The notes under the pieces: model-generated
Databases searched by the model: none
Seen by the model: the letters and a program-made list of their open reading frames with translations, nothing else
Told to the model about the DNA's origin: nothing
NCBI RefSeq assembly: GCF_019704135.1
Contig: NZ_AP024355.1
Span: 2,846,001-2,910,000 of the forward strand
DNA: 64,000 nt
Reading direction: 5' to 3'
Source of the DNA: Desulfuromonas versatilis
GTDB lineage: Bacteria > Desulfobacterota > Desulfuromonadia > Desulfuromonadales > NIT-T3
Made by a program: the position numbers and the translations under genes
In this document: positions 1-10,475 of the stretch, piece after piece
Layout of the letters: each line of letters begins with the position of its first letter
Numbering within the stretch: the first letter of the stretch is position 1

Positions 1-75
1 GGATTCAACGATGGCGCCCACCGGGCAGGCGTCCACGCAGGTTCCGCAGGCGATGCATTCGTCATTGATCTTCAT
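1..75 (-). CDS. 4Fe-4S ferredoxin, N-terminal part only
   Basis: Partial gene cut by the left edge of the window. The first 25 residues read MKINDECIACGTCVDACPVG followed by AIVES. This shows the CxxCxxCxxxCP pattern that binds one [4Fe-4S] cluster, so the product is a small bacterial-type ferredoxin used as a soluble electron carrier. A strong Shine-Dalgarno (AAAGGAGAG on the minus strand, about 81-89) precedes the ATG at 75. It lies 37 bp downstream of frr on the same strand and may share its transcript. Whether the protein has a second cluster motif cannot be seen from this fragment. Confidence 0.85.
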   Translation of the reverse strand, partial: MKINDECIACGTCVDACPVGAIVES

Positions 76-112
76 AGCTACTCTCCTTTGTTGTATTGGC
101 CCGGGAAATCGT

Positions 113-670
113 TCAGATTTCCATGACCTCCTTCTCCTTGGCCGCAATGGCCTCGTCGATCTTCTTGACGAACTCGTCGGTCAGCTCCTGAATCTCTTTT
201 TCGCCGCGCTTGAGTTCGTCCTCGGAAATTTCCTTGTCCTTCTCGAGCTTTTTCATGGTTTCGTTACCGTCACGCCGGGCGTTGCGCACCGCGATCTTGG
301 CATCCTCACCCATGCGTTTGATCAGCTTGACCATTTCCTTGCGCCGCTCCTCGGTGAGCGCAGGGATGATGATACGGATCAACTGGCCGTCGGAGGAGGG
401 ATTGAGCCCCAAGTCCGACTTGAGAATCGCTTTTTCGATTTCGGGGATGAGGTTCTTCTCCCAGGGCTGAATGGTGATCAGCCGGGGTTCGGGCACGCTC
501 AGCGTCCCCACCTGGTTAAGCGGGGTGGGCGTCCCGTAATAATCGACCCTCACCTCGTCGAGCAGGGTGGTGGAGGCGCGCCCGGTGCGGACCTTGGTAA
601 AGTCCTTCTTCAGGGCATCCACGGACTTGCTCATCCCGGTGCGGGTCCTCTTGATGACGTCTGCATACAT
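113..670 (-). CDS. frr: Ribosome recycling factor
   Basis: Splits post-termination ribosomes together with EF-G in the cytoplasm. The 185-residue length matches the family. It begins [20 protein letters not shown] and keeps the conserved RTGRAS segment near residue 30 and the C-terminal helix region ([20 protein letters not shown]). The frame stays open 38 codons further upstream, but that would overlap pyrH and is not conserved in the family. The ATG at 670 has a good AAAGGAGAG Shine-Dalgarno just upstream, so I choose it. It is the last of the rpsB-tsf-pyrH-frr translation cluster, only 5 bp after pyrH. Confidence 0.97.
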   Translation of the reverse strand: MYADVIKRTRTGMSKSVDALKKDFTKVRTGRASTTLLDEVRVDYYGTPTPLNQVGTLSVPEPRLITIQPWEKNLIPEIEKAILKSDLGLNPSSDGQLIRIIIPALTEERRKEMVKLIKRMGEDAKIAVRNARRDGNETMKKLEKDKEISEDELKRGEKEIQELTDEFVKKIDEAIAAKEKEVMEI

Positions 671-675
671 GGCGG

Positions 676-1422
<747 letters not shown>

Positions 1423-2340
1423 TTATTTCGTGCTCAGCGCGGCAACCTCGGAGGCGAAGTCATCGGCTTTCTTTTCGATCCCCTCGCCCAACTGGAAGCG
1501 GCAGAAGCGGGTCAGGGCAACCTCGGCGCCAATTTCCTTGGCGAGGGCGGCGACAACCTTGTTGACCTTCTGGTCGGGATCGATCACATAGGCCTGCTCA
1601 AGCAGACAGATCTCGCCGAAGAACTTGTTGACCTGTCCTTCGAGAATCTTTTCGATGATGTTGTCGGGCTTGCCACTCTCCTTGGCCTTGACCCGCATGA
1701 TGTCCTTCTCGCGATCGAGAACCTCGGAGGGAACCTCTTCGCGCTTGAGGTACTGGGGGTTGGCGGCCGCCACGTGCATGGCCAGTTGCCGGGCAAGGGC
1801 GACAACGCGCTCGTCGTCGGCCTTGGCGGTGGCCAGCTCGACCAGCACCCCGATTTTGCCGGCACCGTGAATGTAGGAGGCGACCACCCCGGGCTCTGCG
1901 GCGAAGCGGGCAAAGCGGCGGATGTTCATGTTTTCGCCGATGGTGGCGATCTGGTGGGTCAGCTCTTCGCTGACGGTGCGGCCGGTACCGGGAAAGTCGA
2001 CGGCGCCGAGCGCCTCGATGTCTGCGGGAGCTGCCTTAAGAACAGCTTCGGCAACGCCGGCGGCGAACTGCTGGAAGGCTTCGTTCTTGGCCACGAAGTC
2101 GGTCTCGGCATTGACCTCGACAACCACGCCGAAGCTGCCTTCGCCGGCTGCCACGACCATCCCTTCGGCGGCGACGCGGTCGGCTTTCTTGGCAGCGGCC
2201 GAGAGGCCTTTTTTGCGCAGGAAGTCGATGGCCTCTTCGAGGTTGCCGCCGGTTTCGCCAAGGGCTTTCTTGCAATCCATCATGCCGGCACCGGTCTTGG
2301 CGCGAAGTTCGGCGACCATTGATGCGGTAATGTTTGCCAC
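1423..2340 (-). CDS. tsf: Translation elongation factor Ts
   Basis: Nucleotide exchange factor that regenerates EF-Tu-GTP. The N-terminal UBA-like domain (MANITASMVAELRAKTGAGM, then DCKKAL) and the TDFVAKNE core motif near residue 80 are clear. At 305 residues it is the long, two-core-subdomain form rather than the roughly 200-residue short form. The start is GTG (2340) with a very strong AGAGGAGGT Shine-Dalgarno. It is separated from rpsB by about 160 bp that holds a strong hairpin, and is followed closely by pyrH. Confidence 0.97.
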   Translation of the reverse strand: MANITASMVAELRAKTGAGMMDCKKALGETGGNLEEAIDFLRKKGLSAAAKKADRVAAEGMVVAAGEGSFGVVVEVNAETDFVAKNEAFQQFAAGVAEAVLKAAPADIEALGAVDFPGTGRTVSEELTHQIATIGENMNIRRFARFAAEPGVVASYIHGAGKIGVLVELATAKADDERVVALARQLAMHVAAANPQYLKREEVPSEVLDREKDIMRVKAKESGKPDNIIEKILEGQVNKFFGEICLLEQAYVIDPDQKVNKVVAALAKEIGAEVALTRFCRFQLGEGIEKKADDFASEVAALSTK

Positions 2341-2450
2341 GTTTACCTCCTCTATGGTTACGGGTAAAACCCGATCAGTTAGTTGAGATTCCGCCCGACC
2401 AGGCGGACGTCACGTTCCCGGCAACCCATTTGGGCCGCCGCATTTAGGAG

Positions 2451-2479
2451 AAAGGGTGACCGGCGCCGGCCGGTCACCC
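2451..2479 (-). terminator. Hairpin between rpsB and tsf (partial terminator or attenuator)
   Basis: A perfect 10-bp inverted repeat (GGGTGACCGG at 2454-2463 and CCGGTCACCC at 2470-2479) with a 6-nt loop lies after the rpsB stop. Read on the minus strand the stem is followed by TTTCTCC, a weak T-rich tail. It could reduce read-through from rpsB into tsf-pyrH-frr or protect the 3' end. The T-tract is too poor to call a full intrinsic terminator. Confidence 0.5.
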
Positions 2480-2502
2480 CATTTTGTGGATTTGCGCTGC
2501 GA

Positions 2503-3285
<783 letters not shown>

Positions 3286-3403
3286 TTGGTACTCCTTTTC
3301 CGGTTCGGTTTCCTCCGCCCCCTTCACGCCCGCCGGAGCCTCGGGCACCATGCCCGGGGACCCTCCGTACGGATCGGGGAGCGTGTGTTTTGAACAACGG
3401 GTG

Positions 3404-3432
3404 TGTATACCATGCGACCCTGGTCATGGCAA
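3404..3432 (-). promoter_or_regulatory. Sigma-70 promoter of rpsB
   Basis: On the minus strand TTGCCA (3432-3427), exactly 17 bp, then TATACA (3409-3404). Both hexamers are close to the -35 and -10 consensus, and the site lies about 120 bp upstream of the rpsB ATG. It is also divergent to lptF. Confidence 0.75.
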
Positions 3433-3492
3433 GGGAAAAATCACCCTCAAACCGGTTTACAACCCCGGGCAACTAGTCTAAGATTCCGGGTC

Positions 3493-4680
3493 ATGTCCGC
3501 CTATCGCGTCTACCGCTACATTGCCCGGGAAGTCACTGTTCCTGCCATTCTCGGGCTGCTGATCTTTACCTTCGTGCTGCTCATGGGGCGCATCCTCAAG
3601 CTTGTTGAGATGGTCATCAACAAGGGCGTGCCGTTTGCCGACATCGCGCTGCTGTTTGCCTGCCTGCTCCCCGCCTTTCTGGTTATCACCATTCCCCTGG
3701 CCTTTCTGCTGGGGGTCCTGCTCGGTTTCGGTCGCCTGTCGGGGGACAGCGAAATCATTGCCATGAAATCATCGGGGATCAGTCTCTACCAGATGATGCG
3801 ACCGGTGTTGGCTATCGCCTTTGCGGCCAGTCTGGCGACGGGGGCACTTACCTTGTTTGTCGAGCCGGTCGGCAATGCCGCCTTTCGCAGCCAGGTGTTC
3901 CAGATTGCCTCGAGCAGGGCCAGCGTGGGGTTGCTGCCCCAGGTTTTCAACGACGAATTCGACGGGCTGGTGATCTATGCCCAAACCATCGACGACCGCA
4001 GCAGCACCATGGGCGGGGTTTTCATTTCCGACGAGCGGGTCGGCAGTTCTCCCTCGGTCATTCTCGCCCAGCGGGGTAGAATCATCTCGGACTCCCAGGC
4101 GCTCACCCTCACCATGCGACTGGAGAACGGGGCGGTTCACCGGCAGCCCAAATCCGGGGGCCAGGACGCCTACCAGGTCATCGAGTTCAACACCTATGAC
4201 GTCAACCTCAACATGGGGCAGGAGCTGGAGCCGACCGAGCGCCCCAAAAAACCGAAGGAGCTTACCCTCGGGGAATTGAACCAGTCCATCGCCAAAATCG
4301 ATGACCCGGACCAGCGCCGCACCCTCCAGGTCGAATTGCAGAAAAGGCTGGTTCTGCCCTTTGCCCCCATTATTTTCGCCCTGGTCGGCGTCCCCCTGGG
4401 AATCCAGACCCAGCGCTCGGGGCGCGGCGGGGGATTTGCCATGGGGCTGGTCGTCTTCCTCGGCTACTACGTGATGTTCTCCTTCGCCGAAACCCTGGCC
4501 GATGAAGGTGGGCTGCCGCCGGCGGTCACCATGTGGCTGCCCAACCTGCTGTTTCTGACCGGGGGACTTTACCTGCTCCGACAGACCGCGCTGGAGCGGA
4601 GGCTGCGTTTTTTTGAACTGTTCACCCAGGGGCCCATCCGCTTGCTGCGGCAGTTGAGAATAGAGCGGAGGCGTCCGTGA
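3493..4680 (+). CDS. lptF: LPS export ABC transporter permease LptF
   Basis: Inner-membrane permease (YjgP/YjgQ family) that with LptG and the LptB ATPase pulls lipopolysaccharide out of the inner membrane. The product is 395 residues. Three membrane segments lie in the first 110 residues (around VPAILGLLIFTFVLLMGRIL, the FACLLPAFLVITIPLAFLLG stretch, then MKSSGISLYQMMRPV). A periplasmic beta-jellyroll region follows at about 130-270, then three C-terminal segments. The start at 3493 (MSAYRVYRYIAREV) fits the family, although the frame is open upstream and the Shine-Dalgarno is weak. It overlaps lptG by 4 bp, so the two are translationally coupled. LptB, A and C are encoded at 22-24 kb. Confidence 0.93.
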   Translation: MSAYRVYRYIAREVTVPAILGLLIFTFVLLMGRILKLVEMVINKGVPFADIALLFACLLPAFLVITIPLAFLLGVLLGFGRLSGDSEIIAMKSSGISLYQMMRPVLAIAFAASLATGALTLFVEPVGNAAFRSQVFQIASSRASVGLLPQVFNDEFDGLVIYAQTIDDRSSTMGGVFISDERVGSSPSVILAQRGRIISDSQALTLTMRLENGAVHRQPKSGGQDAYQVIEFNTYDVNLNMGQELEPTERPKKPKELTLGELNQSIAKIDDPDQRRTLQVELQKRLVLPFAPIIFALVGVPLGIQTQRSGRGGGFAMGLVVFLGYYVMFSFAETLADEGGLPPAVTMWLPNLLFLTGGLYLLRQTALERRLRFFELFTQGPIRLLRQLRIERRRP

Positions 4681-5759
4681 CCCTGCTCAACCGCTATATA
4701 CTTTCCACCTACGGGCGGATCTTTCTCCTCGCCCTGGCGGCCTTCGTCGGCATCTATCTGCTGGTGGATTTCTTTGAAAAGGTCGACAACTTCATCTCTC
4801 ACCAGGCCAGGCCGTCGCTCTACCTGTTGTACTTCTCGAACAAAATCCCCCTGATCGTGGCCCAGGTCACCCCCCTGGCGGTGCTCATGGGGGTATTCCT
4901 GACCCTGGGAGGCTTTTCCAGCAGCAACGAGCTGACCGCCATGAGAGCGGGGGGATTGAGCCTGGTGCGGATCAGCGCCCCTCTGCTGGGCGCGGCTCTG
5001 CTTACCACCCTGGCGGTAATGGCGGTCAACGAATACGTAGTTCCCTTAAGCGTAAAAAAGACCAATCACATCCTGCGCACCGAGGTCAAAGGCAAATCCG
5101 ACCTCGCCTTGACCAAGGACCGGGTCTGGTTCCGCGAGGGCCAGGCCATCATCAATGTACGCCAGGCGCTTCCCGCCAGCCAGGCACTGCAGGGGGTGAG
5201 CATCTTCGACCTGGATGAGAACTTCAGGCTGAAAAAACGCGTCTCCGCTGCCAGTGCCATCTTCCAGAACGGCACCTGGACCCTCGAAAACGTCACCGAG
5301 CGTCGGTTCGAACCGGGCAACGGCGGCCAGCACGGGCTGGACAAGCTCCCCTCGCGCCCATTGGTTCTGAGCAAGACCCCCGAGGACTTCCAGGTCACCA
5401 CCGAGAAAAACGAGGAACTCGGGTTTCGCCAGCTGCGCGAACTGGCCGGGCGCCTCAAGGCCGAAGGATACGACAACACCCGCTACCTGGTCGACATGCA
5501 CAGCCGCCTCGCCACCCCCTTTGCCTGCCTGATCATGGCCTTTCTCGGCATCCCCTTCGCCCTGCAGAAGGGTCGCGGGGCGAGCCTGGCCATGGGGGTG
5601 ACCATCAGCGTGGCCATCGGCATCGCCTACTTCATCCTCCAGGCCACCCTGCTCGCCTTCGGCTACTCCAACATCCTGCCGCCGCTGATCGCGGCCTGGT
5701 CGGCCAACCTGCTGTTCGCCCTGCTGGGGTTCTGGCTGCTGCTCAGGACCCGGAGCTGA
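4677..5759 (+). CDS. lptG: LPS export ABC transporter permease LptG
   Basis: Second half of the LptFG permease pair. It starts with GTG at 4677 inside the lptF stop (GTGA overlap). The 360 residues follow the YjgP/YjgQ plan: N-terminal membrane segments (RIFLLALAAFVGIYLLVDFF and PLIVAQVTPLAVLMGVFLTL), the SSNELTAMRAGGLSL coupling-helix region near residue 85-100, a periplasmic domain to about 265, then LATPFACLIMAFLGIPFALQ and two further segments. Its length and layout are normal. A secreted IPT-domain gene follows after 64 bp. Confidence 0.93.
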   Translation: MTLLNRYILSTYGRIFLLALAAFVGIYLLVDFFEKVDNFISHQARPSLYLLYFSNKIPLIVAQVTPLAVLMGVFLTLGGFSSSNELTAMRAGGLSLVRISAPLLGAALLTTLAVMAVNEYVVPLSVKKTNHILRTEVKGKSDLALTKDRVWFREGQAIINVRQALPASQALQGVSIFDLDENFRLKKRVSAASAIFQNGTWTLENVTERRFEPGNGGQHGLDKLPSRPLVLSKTPEDFQVTTEKNEELGFRQLRELAGRLKAEGYDNTRYLVDMHSRLATPFACLIMAFLGIPFALQKGRGASLAMGVTISVAIGIAYFILQATLLAFGYSNILPPLIAAWSANLLFALLGFWLLLRTRS

Positions 5760-5823
5760 CCTTCACCTTGTTTTCAGCAGGGCCTGTGCTTTAATTACAG
5801 GAGGAACCCTCCGCGGGGGATCA

Positions 5824-6732
5824 ATGCGAACTCTCATCACACTGCTTTTGCTGGGGCTTTTTCTGCAGCCGGCCTTCGCTGCGCCGCCGACCCTCACTTC
5901 GGTTCGACCCACGACCGTTTCCGCCGCCGGCGCCGTCACCATCACCGGCGGCCCCTTCACCACCGGCACCAGGGTTGTGCTCGGCGACCGGGAAATCGTT
6001 CCCGGCCAGGGGGGGCCCGGCCAGCTGGTTTTCAGCGTACCCCCCATGGAGCCCGGCGAATACGCCCTTTTCCTGCGCGACGGCGAGGAGTTCAGTCAGC
6101 AGTCCTTCACCCTGCGGGTGGTGGAACCGACGCCCCGCATCCTCTCCCTTTCGCCGAGCAACATCGATGCCTGCTCCTCCGAGGCCGAACGGCGGGTGAG
6201 CGTGGAATTGGACGACTTTCTGCCGGGTGCGACCCTGCTGCTCAACGGCTCGGCGCTCCCCTACTCCACCGCCGGCGGCGGCACCATCGCCTTTACCGCC
6301 CCGCCCCTGGAGGCCGGAATTTATGGTGTGCAGGTGGTCAACCCCGGCGGTGCCCAGTCCCTGCCCCACTCGCTGTGGTTCAACGACATCCCCGAGATCC
6401 AGAGCGTGGACCAGGGGACTGAGTACGTCAACTACTACGAGTTGGTCATCCGGGGGAAAAATTTCTTCTACAACTCGACCCTGGTGGTCAACGAATACCA
6501 GGCGGGCTTTTCCGACCTGCCGCCGCGCCAGCGCACCATCATCGCCCAGGGGCGAAGCTCGGGCCAGGAAACCGGCTACGCCAGAGCCCAGGCCGACAAC
6601 GTCTTCTACGTCGACTGCAACACCTTGATCTACTACCGCTACCCCTACAGCACCCAGCCCAAGCCCCTGGTGCTGCAGGTGATCAACCCCGACGGGAAAA
6701 AAAGCTCTCCATATCAGGCCTCGCTTCCCTGA
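5824..6732 (+). CDS. Secreted protein with IPT/TIG-like domains
   Basis: A 302-residue protein with a typical signal peptide (MRTLITLLLLGLFLQPAFA, cleavage after AFA), so periplasmic or surface located. Two to three Ig-like IPT/TIG modules can be recognised by their openings: PTLTSVRPTTVSAAGAVTITG near residue 22, PRILSLSPSNI near 102 and PEIQSVDQGTEYVNYYELVI near 188. Modules end in phrases such as VQVVNPGG and LQVINPDG. Such folds bind other proteins or glycans; the partner is unknown. A GGGGGA Shine-Dalgarno precedes the ATG, and a strong terminator follows. It may be co-transcribed with lptFG, but nothing in the sequence ties it to LPS export. Confidence 0.75.
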   Translation: MRTLITLLLLGLFLQPAFAAPPTLTSVRPTTVSAAGAVTITGGPFTTGTRVVLGDREIVPGQGGPGQLVFSVPPMEPGEYALFLRDGEEFSQQSFTLRVVEPTPRILSLSPSNIDACSSEAERRVSVELDDFLPGATLLLNGSALPYSTAGGGTIAFTAPPLEAGIYGVQVVNPGGAQSLPHSLWFNDIPEIQSVDQGTEYVNYYELVIRGKNFFYNSTLVVNEYQAGFSDLPPRQRTIIAQGRSSGQETGYARAQADNVFYVDCNTLIYYRYPYSTQPKPLVLQVINPDGKKSSPYQASLP

Positions 6733-6750
6733 TACCAGGTGCGGTGAAAC

Positions 6751-6781
6751 AAAAAGCCCCGCTTGCAAGGCGGGGCTTTTT
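6751..6781. terminator. Bidirectional intrinsic terminator
   Basis: Stem GCCCCGC (6756-6762) / GCGGGGC (6770-6776) with a 7-nt loop is flanked by AAAAA on the left and TTTTT on the right. It can therefore stop transcripts of the IPT gene (plus) and of ahcY (minus), which converge here. Confidence 0.92.
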
Positions 6782-6805
6782 GTTTGGGTATCGCGATAAC
6801 CTGGA

Positions 6806-8110
<1,305 letters not shown>

Positions 8111-8149
8111 GATGTTTTTCCACTCCTTGAAGGTTAATGGCGGTTCTGT

Positions 8150-9082
8150 TCAATCAACGGCCGCGGCGGCCCTCGCCGCGCTAAGGATGAATGCCCCCTG
8201 CTCGCCGGGCTGCCCGACGAGCGCCTGATAGTCCTGCACCGTGAACCCCGTGGCGCTCAGCCACCCTTGCAGCTCTTTTTGCTCGAAACCGAGCCACTGA
8301 TCGGCCAGCCGCTCGCGGACCCATTCGAGCTCGTGGCGCTGCAGGTCGGCAACCAGCAGCCGGCCGCCAGGGGCAAGCACCCTGTTGAGTTCGCACAGCA
8401 CCGTCTGGGGCTGAAGAGCATGGTGAAACACCATGTTCAGCAGCACCACGTCAACCTCCCCATCCGACAGGGGGAGATGATCCATTTCGCCAAGCCGCAG
8501 GTCGATGGAAGCGAGCCCCGCGCCGGCCAGCCGCTCTCGGGCCTCGCGCAGCATGGCCGGCGAATGGTCGACGCCGATCAGCCGCCCCGCCCTGGATGCC
8601 AGGGCCGCCAGCAGGGCGCCGCTGCCTACCCCCACCTCGAGAACGACCCGGCCCGGTTCGACCATGGCAACCAACTGATTGCGATAATCGGCCACCGGCA
8701 AGATCTTCCCGGCCAGCTCGTCCCAGTCCCGGGCATGCTGATCAAAGAAACGCTGGCTGCGGTTGCGCTGCTCCTCGAGCAGCCGGGCGAGCTCGGCCAT
8801 GTCCCGCCGGTGCTCAGGCAGGCCCGCCTGGCGCCGCTGCAGGCTCGGCCAGATTTCACCGAACAGCCCCTCGGCGCCGTTCACCCGGTAATACCCCCAG
8901 GTCCCCTGGCGTTTGACCGAGAGGATGCCGGCCCCGACCAGGATCTTGAGATGGCGCGATATCCGCGACTGGCCCATGCCCAGGACCACGGTCAGGTCCT
9001 GGACGGTCAGTTCCCCCTGCGAGAGCAGGGCGATCAACCGCATGCGGGTGGGGTCGGCGAGAGCTTTCAGGGTTGCGAGCAT
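8150..9082 (-). CDS. ArsR-family regulator with methyltransferase domain (SahR-like)
   Basis: A 310-residue protein with two domains. Residues 1-90 form an ArsR winged helix (MLATLKALADPTRMRLIALL, with LGMGQSRISRHLKILVGAGI as recognition helix). Residues 130-300 form a class I SAM-binding methyltransferase-like fold (VVLEVGVGSGALLAALASRA, VDVVLLNMVFHHAL). This architecture next to ahcY matches the SahR regulators described for Proteobacteria, which sense S-adenosylhomocysteine and control methionine-cycle genes. I infer the same role here; SAH sensing is not shown by the sequence. Start ATG 9082 is chosen because the wing domain begins there. A palindromic operator candidate sits 25 bp upstream, which suggests autoregulation of a sahR-ahcY operon. 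Confidence 0.85.
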   Translation of the reverse strand: MLATLKALADPTRMRLIALLSQGELTVQDLTVVLGMGQSRISRHLKILVGAGILSVKRQGTWGYYRVNGAEGLFGEIWPSLQRRQAGLPEHRRDMAELARLLEEQRNRSQRFFDQHARDWDELAGKILPVADYRNQLVAMVEPGRVVLEVGVGSGALLAALASRAGRLIGVDHSPAMLREARERLAGAGLASIDLRLGEMDHLPLSDGEVDVVLLNMVFHHALQPQTVLCELNRVLAPGGRLLVADLQRHELEWVRERLADQWLGFEQKELQGWLSATGFTVQDYQALVGQPGEQGAFILSAARAAAAVD

Positions 9083-9106
9083 ATAAATCAGGTCCGCGAA
9101 GATTAC

Positions 9107-9128
9107 TAAATCAACTTTTCCTGATTTA
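9107..9128 (-). promoter_or_regulatory. Candidate operator for the SahR-like regulator
   Basis: Perfect inverted repeat TAAATCA (9107-9113) / TGATTTA (9122-9128) with an 8-bp spacer, in an AT-rich patch directly upstream of the ArsR-type gene. A further half-site (TGATTTA on the minus strand, complement at about 9084-9090) lies closer to the start codon. Size and symmetry suit a dimeric winged-helix repressor. Confidence 0.5.
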
Positions 9129-9156
9129 ACATATCGACCCTGGCTGGTCAAGGGAC

Positions 9157-9187
9157 AAAAAAGGGGCGGATCGTTTCGATCCGCCCC
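9157..9187 (-). terminator. Intrinsic terminator of the lipoprotein gene
   Basis: An 11-bp perfect stem (GGGGCGGATCG at 9163-9173 with its complement at 9177-9187) and a 3-nt loop. On the minus strand it is followed by six T residues. It ends the minus-strand transcript of the 9213-9947 gene just before the SahR-like promoter region. Confidence 0.9.
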
Positions 9188-9212
9188 CTGCCGCTTCAGG
9201 CGCAGCTCCCGA

Positions 9213-9947
9213 CTACATCGCGAGCATCAGGTTGTGCAGGACACCGGTGTTTTTTTCCACGAGCTGCAGGCGCAACTGAACCGCGGAGGGAGCTTCCCCC
9301 GGGAAGAAGAGGAACCCCCGGGCGAGGGTCCCCGGTTGGATGGCTCGGTTTTCCAGTTGCTTGTTGGCCAGGTCCCGGGAAATCTGCCGGCCTGTCTCCT
9401 CGGAGCTGGCCGCATTGGCACCACCGATGATCGCGCCACCGGCCACACCGGCCGCCGCCCCCTTCATCGCAGCATCGCCGACATTTTCCCCGGCCAGAAT
9501 GCCAATGGCCGCACCGATCAGGGCACCGCCGGCGGCCCCGAGGGTGGCCCCCTTGCCGGCCCCCTTGCCGATGGTTCCGAACTCGGAACTGCTCTCCACC
9601 CGGCTGTAAGCCGTCCGGCTGTCGAGCAGATTCCAGTAGTTGCCCTGGGCATCGATCAGGAAGGTTTGACTGGGAACGATCTCGAGCGCGTGTTTGCCGG
9701 CGTTGTCGATCACGATCTGCACGGGCAACAACCCGGCGCCCCGAATGTCGAAGCCGAAAGCCTGCTTGGCTGCCTTCTTGTCAACGAAGGGCTCGGCGGC
9801 GACCTGGGCGCCTCCGGCCATCTGCATCCCCTGATAGGCTGCCGGTGGCCTGAAGGGCACCTCCTGGCTCGTATAGGTGGTGCACGCGACCAGCAGAAGC
9901 GCGCCCAGCATTGCGAACAGAACCTGATACCAAGACTTTCTGGACAT
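9213..9947 (-). CDS. Lipoprotein with glycine-zipper region
   Basis: A 244-residue predicted lipoprotein of unknown function. The ATG at 9947 (MSRKSWYQVLFAMLGALLLV followed by ACTTY) gives a type II signal peptide with lipobox LVAC, so Cys22 would be lipidated. A GGGGGTG Shine-Dalgarno supports this start over one 23 codons upstream. Residues about 55-120 look like a beta-rich domain (PVQIVIDNAGKHALEIVPSQ). Residues about 130-180 are very rich in Gly and Ala with GxxxG spacing (GAAGGALIGAAIGILAG), a glycine zipper able to insert into membranes. The C-terminal part (ARGFLFFPGEAPSAVQLRLQ) resembles domains of other envelope lipoproteins. It probably acts in the outer membrane or periplasm; no partner is evident. 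Confidence 0.7.
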   Translation of the reverse strand: MSRKSWYQVLFAMLGALLLVACTTYTSQEVPFRPPAAYQGMQMAGGAQVAAEPFVDKKAAKQAFGFDIRGAGLLPVQIVIDNAGKHALEIVPSQTFLIDAQGNYWNLLDSRTAYSRVESSSEFGTIGKGAGKGATLGAAGGALIGAAIGILAGENVGDAAMKGAAAGVAGGAIIGGANAASSEETGRQISRDLANKQLENRAIQPGTLARGFLFFPGEAPSAVQLRLQLVEKNTGVLHNLMLAM

Positions 9948-10020
9948 AGACACCCCCGTATAAGAAAACTCTTGCTGATATTTTACCACAGCTGGTAGGC
10001 CGAACAACAACATCAAGCCC

Positions 10021-10431
10021 TCAGCCCTGCCCAGGTGGCGAAATAACCTGCAGCGTCGCGGTACCGTGGGCCACCAGCCTCCCCTCCCCGTTGACCACCC
10101 GCACCGCCAGGCTCACGGTGCGCCGGCCCAGGTGGAGTATTTCCGAGCGGGCGACGAGTTTTTCTCCAGGCTCGGCGCCGCGCACGTAGTTGACGTTGAG
10201 GTTGGTGGTGGTCACCTTGCGCCCCGCGGGGAGCAACGGCCGCGGGAAAAAACAGACCGTATCGACCAGGGTGGCGATAAGACCGCCGTGGGCGCCGCCG
10301 AAATAGTTCAGATGCGCCGGCCCCACCTCCACCTCCATGACGGCGAAAGCATCGCCGATCTCCGTCAGCCGGATGCCGAGGGTTTGCAGCAGGGGGATAG
10401 CGTTGCCGGACTCCAGGGTGGCAGGTTTCAT
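10021..10431 (-). CDS. PaaI-type (hot-dog fold) thioesterase
   Basis: A 136-residue hot-dog-fold protein that probably hydrolyses acyl- or aryl-CoA thioesters. The signature HLNYFGGAHGGLIATLVDTV near residues 42-62 contains the HGG(L)xxxxxD pattern with the catalytic Asp of the PaaI/YbgC/4HBT group. The ATG at 10431 has a GGAGGAG Shine-Dalgarno; an extension of 33 codons upstream is Ala/Pro-rich and unlikely to be translated. It follows the glycosyltransferase by 44 bp on the same strand. A second, different PaaI-like gene lies at 48716-49177. The true substrate cannot be told from sequence. Confidence 0.8.
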   Translation of the reverse strand: MKPATLESGNAIPLLQTLGIRLTEIGDAFAVMEVEVGPAHLNYFGGAHGGLIATLVDTVCFFPRPLLPAGRKVTTTNLNVNYVRGAEPGEKLVARSEILHLGRRTVSLAVRVVNGEGRLVAHGTATLQVISPPGQG

Positions 10432-10475
10432 GCAGACTCCTCCGAAGACAAGAGCGGCCCAGGGGACTGGGTGAA

